From Blautia sp. (GTDB lineage: Bacteria > Bacillota > Clostridia > Lachnospirales > Lachnospiraceae), in assembly GCA_030841965.1 (NCBI GenBank), contig JAUUSJ010000167.1:1-8296 (forward strand): a stretch of 8,296 nucleotides of DNA. Direction: 5' to 3'. The position numbers and the translations under genes are program-made. The notes beneath the pieces were generated by a model. The model had not been told where the DNA came from. It saw only the letters and a program-made list of their open reading frames with translations, and did not search any database. Positions 6,578-8,296 of this stretch are shown in pieces; positions within the stretch are counted from its first letter, which is position 1, and every line of letters begins with the position of its first letter.

Positions 6578-6634
6578 AAAAATAGCTCTAGTAAGCAGTA
6601 TTATGATACTGAGAATGATACTAGGGCTATTTTT
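6578..6634. terminator. Strong bidirectional terminator after ftsH
   Basis: AAAAATAGCTCTAGTA (6578-6593) pairs with TACTAGGGCTATTTTT (6619-6634) over 16 bp with one G-T pair. An inner AGTAT/ATACT stem lies within the loop. The A run before and T run after make it work as a factor-independent terminator on either strand. It begins 7 bases after the ftsH stop codon and isolates ftsH from the next unit. Confidence 0.88.
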
Positions 6635-6680
6635 CTGCTAAAAACTCATATCATCTTTGCTTTTCTTGTGACGAGACCTG

Positions 6681-6689
6681 TGGTATAAT
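6681..6689 (+). promoter_or_regulatory. Extended -10 promoter for phosphoesterase operon
   Basis: TGGTATAAT is an extended -10 box with a perfect TATAAT. The -35 region 17 bases upstream (TTTTCT) is poor. Transcription would start near 6696, just ahead of the TGGAGG ribosome site at 6708-6713. Confidence 0.6.
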
Positions 6690-6720
6690 AGATTTATATT
6701 TACGGAATGGAGGAACGGAT

Positions 6721-7410
6721 ATGATATATGTAATGGCTGGCATTCACGGAGAATTTGATGCCTACGAGAAAATGCTAAAGAAAATTAAGTTTTCAGATGA
6801 GGATGATTTGTATATATTAGGAAATTGCATTGACCATGGTCCAGAGCCAATTAAGGTTTTGCAGGATATGATGTTGCGGCCAAATGTCTATCCAATTATC
6901 GGAGAGCATGAATATGTGGCATATAGAATTTTGAGTAAACTGACAAAGGTTCTTGCAAGTGGAGAGAATAATCTGGACAAAGAGATGATGGCGAAGCTGA
7001 GAAGATGGCAAGAAGACGGCGGTGAGGTGACATTGGAGCAGTTCCAGAGTCTTGATGAGGATGAGCGGCTGTTTATTTTGGAATATCTTGAGGAGTTTGA
7101 GCCGTATGATATTGTGACAGTTGGGAAAAAAGAATATATTTTGGTACATGCTGGTCTGGATAATTTTTCACCAGATAGAGAGTTGGATGATTACTCAATT
7201 GAGGAGTTGATTTTTAAACCAGTCGATTATAGTAAGGTATATTTTAAAGACAAATACTTAGTGACTGGACATACTCCTACTGTGTTGCAACCTGGGAATA
7301 CGGGGAAGATTATTGTTAAGAATCGTCATATTGCAATTGACTGTGGAAAGGTATTTGGCGGAAAGCTCGCATGTATTTGTCTGGATACGAAAAAAGTTTA
7401 TTATGTTTAG
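6721..7410 (+). CDS. Metallophosphoesterase-fold protein, altered active site
   Basis: Encodes 229 aa, the length of small PPP-like phosphoesterases of Clostridia. The fold motifs are all in place but key residues are changed. Motif I is AGIHGE (6-11), where the metal-binding Asp is Gly7. Motif II is GNCIDHG (34-40), where the bridging Asp is Asn35 and the phosphate-binding Arg is His39. Motif III is GEHE (61-64), with Glu62 for Asn. Motifs IV and V are intact: VHAG (142-145, His143) and TGHTPT (182-187, His184), and IAIDCG follows at 204-209. Three of six expected metal ligands are therefore replaced. It is probably an inactive or repurposed member, perhaps a binding protein; a changed metal preference is possible. 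The TGGAGG site 7 nt upstream sets the start. The reading frame is intact. The hydrolase gene follows 69 bases later without a terminator. Confidence 0.85.
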   Translation: MIYVMAGIHGEFDAYEKMLKKIKFSDEDDLYILGNCIDHGPEPIKVLQDMMLRPNVYPIIGEHEYVAYRILSKLTKVLASGENNLDKEMMAKLRRWQEDGGEVTLEQFQSLDEDERLFILEYLEEFEPYDIVTVGKKEYILVHAGLDNFSPDRELDDYSIEELIFKPVDYSKVYFKDKYLVTGHTPTVLQPGNTGKIIVKNRHIAIDCGKVFGGKLACICLDTKKVYYV

Positions 7411-7414
7411 GTAT

Positions 7415-7479
7415 AGAAAGGAGAGAGGTTCTTCTCTTATGATGAAAGTCACGAGCGTTTGAGCCTCATGATAAGGAAG
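7415..7479 (+). promoter_or_regulatory. Pseudoknot leader element, copy 2 (hydrolase gene)
   Basis: AGAGA (7422-7426) pairs with TCTCT (7433-7437), leaving the loop GGTTCT (7427-7432). GGTTC can pair with GAGCC (7461-7465) with one G-U pair. The layout matches copy 1 at 2638-2705: same stem length, 6-nt loop, connector of about 22-23 nt, and a TGAGCC 3' strand. Three stem pairs differ by compensatory changes. The connector shares AAAGT, GAG and GT blocks with copy 1. The Shine-Dalgarno AAAGGAGAGAGG is partly within the stem. It lies inside a probable operon, so control here would be at translation or through attenuation. Confidence 0.65.
7439..7462 (+). CDS. Possible 7-codon leader peptide MMKVTSV
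   Basis: ATG 7439 lies about 10 nt after AAAGGAGAGAGG, the best ribosome site in this leader. It opens a 7-residue frame ending in TGA at 7460-7462, and that stop overlaps a TTG in the hydrolase frame. The aligned stretch in copy 1 would read xAKVKSV-stop, so K-V-x-S-V-stop is shared, but there the first codon is ACG and not a normal start. The peptide may be real with coupled translation, or the similarity may only reflect conserved RNA bases. Confidence 0.3.
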   Translation: MMKVTSV

Positions 7480-8031
7480 ATGAGACTTGCAATTATATTT
7501 CCAGGAATTGGATATCATGTGGATAAGCCGCTTTTATATTATGCTAAAAAAATAGCTACCAGTTATGGATATGAGATAATAGAAGTAAGATATCAAAATT
7601 TTGGCAAAGATATAAAGGGGAATCGACAAAAGATGCTGGAAGCATTTGAGGCGGGAGTGAGTCAGAGTGAAGAGATTTTAAAGGATGTCGATTTTTCTAA
7701 GTATGAGCAGGTTCTATGTATCTCGAAGAGTATTGGGACGGCGATAGCTTCGGCTTATGCTTCTAATCATAAGATTGAGACGAAAAATATTTTTTATACA
7801 CCAGTTATAGAGAGTTTTGAGGTGATAAGACAGGAGGGGATTGTATTTCACGGAACTTTGGACCCTTGGGCGAAGACGAAGGATGTCGAGAAGGCGTGTA
7901 AGAAGATGGGGTTACCTCTTGTGAAGATAAAGGGTGCGAATCATTCTCTTGAGACGGGGAAGGTGGTAAAGGATATTAAGAATTTAAAGAAAGTGATGAA
8001 AAAGACAAAAGAATATATAAAGCAGTTATAA
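7480..8031 (+). CDS. Small alpha/beta-hydrolase-like protein
   Basis: Encodes 183 aa from ATG 7480; in-frame starts at TTG 7459 and ATG 7468 would add 7 or 4 residues. MRLAIIFPGIGYH is a typical first strand and oxyanion-hole region for an alpha/beta-hydrolase, which argues for ATG 7480. SKSIGT (82-87) matches a nucleophile elbow with Ser84. HGTLDPW (124-130) supplies the acid Asp128 and GANHSLE (152-158) supplies His155, so a full Ser-Asp-His triad is plausible. There is no signal peptide, so it is cytosolic. The length is near the minimum for the fold, with no lid domain. The substrate is unknown; a small esterase or thioesterase is possible. It is probably co-transcribed with the phosphoesterase-fold gene and controlled by the pseudoknot element in front. 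The Lys-rich C-terminus is unremarkable. Confidence 0.78.
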   Translation: MRLAIIFPGIGYHVDKPLLYYAKKIATSYGYEIIEVRYQNFGKDIKGNRQKMLEAFEAGVSQSEEILKDVDFSKYEQVLCISKSIGTAIASAYASNHKIETKNIFYTPVIESFEVIRQEGIVFHGTLDPWAKTKDVEKACKKMGLPLVKIKGANHSLETGKVVKDIKNLKKVMKKTKEYIKQL

Positions 8032-8063
8032 GTATAAAAGAAATAGTAAAAGTTTTTTATAAT

Positions 8064-8158
8064 GGGGCTGTTGGAAAATAGATTGAGATATAGAGGTTTT
8101 GAAAAAACTTCATGCGATATCGAATTGGAATTTTCTATTTTCCAGCAGCTCTATTTGT
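8064..8158 (+). terminator. Long fold-back stem-loop / terminator
   Basis: GGGGCTGTTGGAAAATAG (8064-8081) pairs with 8135-8152 over 18 positions with only G-U exceptions. Inner stems (GATAT/ATATC and AGGTTTT/AAAACTT) nearly fill the interior. A T-rich tail (CTATTTGTTTT) follows on the plus strand, so it can end the hydrolase operon. Its 89-bp size and near-complete self-complementarity also fit a MITE-like dispersed repeat used as a terminator. Confidence 0.65.
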
Positions 8159-8240
8159 TTTGGAGGTGTATGAATATTGATAGAGTAAAGGTTTTGTTGG
8201 TTGGATGATTTTGGGGGTGGGGGTAGTGTGGGAGTAGATG

Positions 8241-8295
8241 AGACGCTAAGAGAGTCCGTCGATATGTCCTCGAAAAACACGTTCGTTCCCACGGT
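8241..8295. repeat. Right copy of a terminal inverted repeat
   Basis: This is the inverted counterpart of 1-55, with 23 identical outer bases and good similarity through the GCGTCT block. It has a single degenerate core where the left end has two 36-bp units. The DNA just inside it (8213-8232) is a G-rich tract with no similarity to the left side. No confident gene lies between 8153 and the window end. Confidence 0.8.
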
Positions 8296-8296
8296 T

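Noticed and set aside
8213..8232. G-quadruplex in the G-rich tract
   Set aside because: Only three runs of three or more G are clearly available, so a stable three-layer quadruplex is not supported.
8110..8292. 60-codon open frame on the minus strand at the right end
   Set aside because: It runs across the terminal repeat and the fold-back element, has no visible ribosome site, and its composition follows the repeat and the G-rich tract.
1..8296. Whole window as a transposon bounded by the inverted repeats
   Set aside because: There is no transposase, integrase or other mobility gene inside, and the genes look like ordinary chromosomal ones.

Overview
The window looks like chromosomal DNA from a low-GC Gram-positive anaerobe of the Clostridia, most likely Lachnospiraceae-like. 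The basis is AT-rich intergenic DNA, strong purine-rich Shine-Dalgarno sites, sigma-A type promoters, the DegV/LarE/AraC/TetR/FtsH gene set, and many small stem-loop repeats. There is no rRNA, tRNA, transposase gene or CRISPR array. The two window ends are inverted copies of one roughly 55-bp repeat, so this is probably a contig that stops at a dispersed repeat.

Layout. A degV gene (159-1031, minus) and a larE gene (1339-2142, plus) are transcribed divergently from two near-perfect sigma-A promoters. A gene-free stretch of more than 500 bases follows (2143-2705). It holds several long perfect stems, including a two-domain fold at 2304-2493, then the promoter and leader of an AraC-family regulator (2706-3644). 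A TetR-family regulator (3799-4416) comes next, with a palindromic operator candidate over its transcription start. A structured 5' region precedes a complete ftsH gene (4732-6570), which ends at a strong bidirectional terminator. The last unit is a probable two-gene operon: a metallophosphoesterase-fold protein with altered metal-ligand motifs (6721-7410) and a small alpha/beta-hydrolase (7480-8031). It ends at a long fold-back stem-loop.

The genes do not form one obvious pathway: lipid binding, sulfur transfer for nickel-pincer cofactor synthesis, two regulators, membrane proteolysis, and two small enzyme-like proteins. What links two of them is RNA. The leaders of the AraC gene and of the hydrolase gene are two diverged copies of one element of about 65 nt. 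Each has a Shine-Dalgarno-bearing hairpin whose 6-nt loop can pair with a downstream GAGCC to form an H-type pseudoknot, followed by a start codon 13-14 nt later. Three stem pairs differ between the copies by compensatory changes. This is the best candidate in the window for an undescribed system: a possible riboswitch or translational control element acting in trans-related genes.

Other points worth a second look are the metallophosphoesterase homologue that has lost three of six expected metal ligands, the tandem stem-junction structure at 2304-2493, and the repeat-like structured element in front of ftsH.
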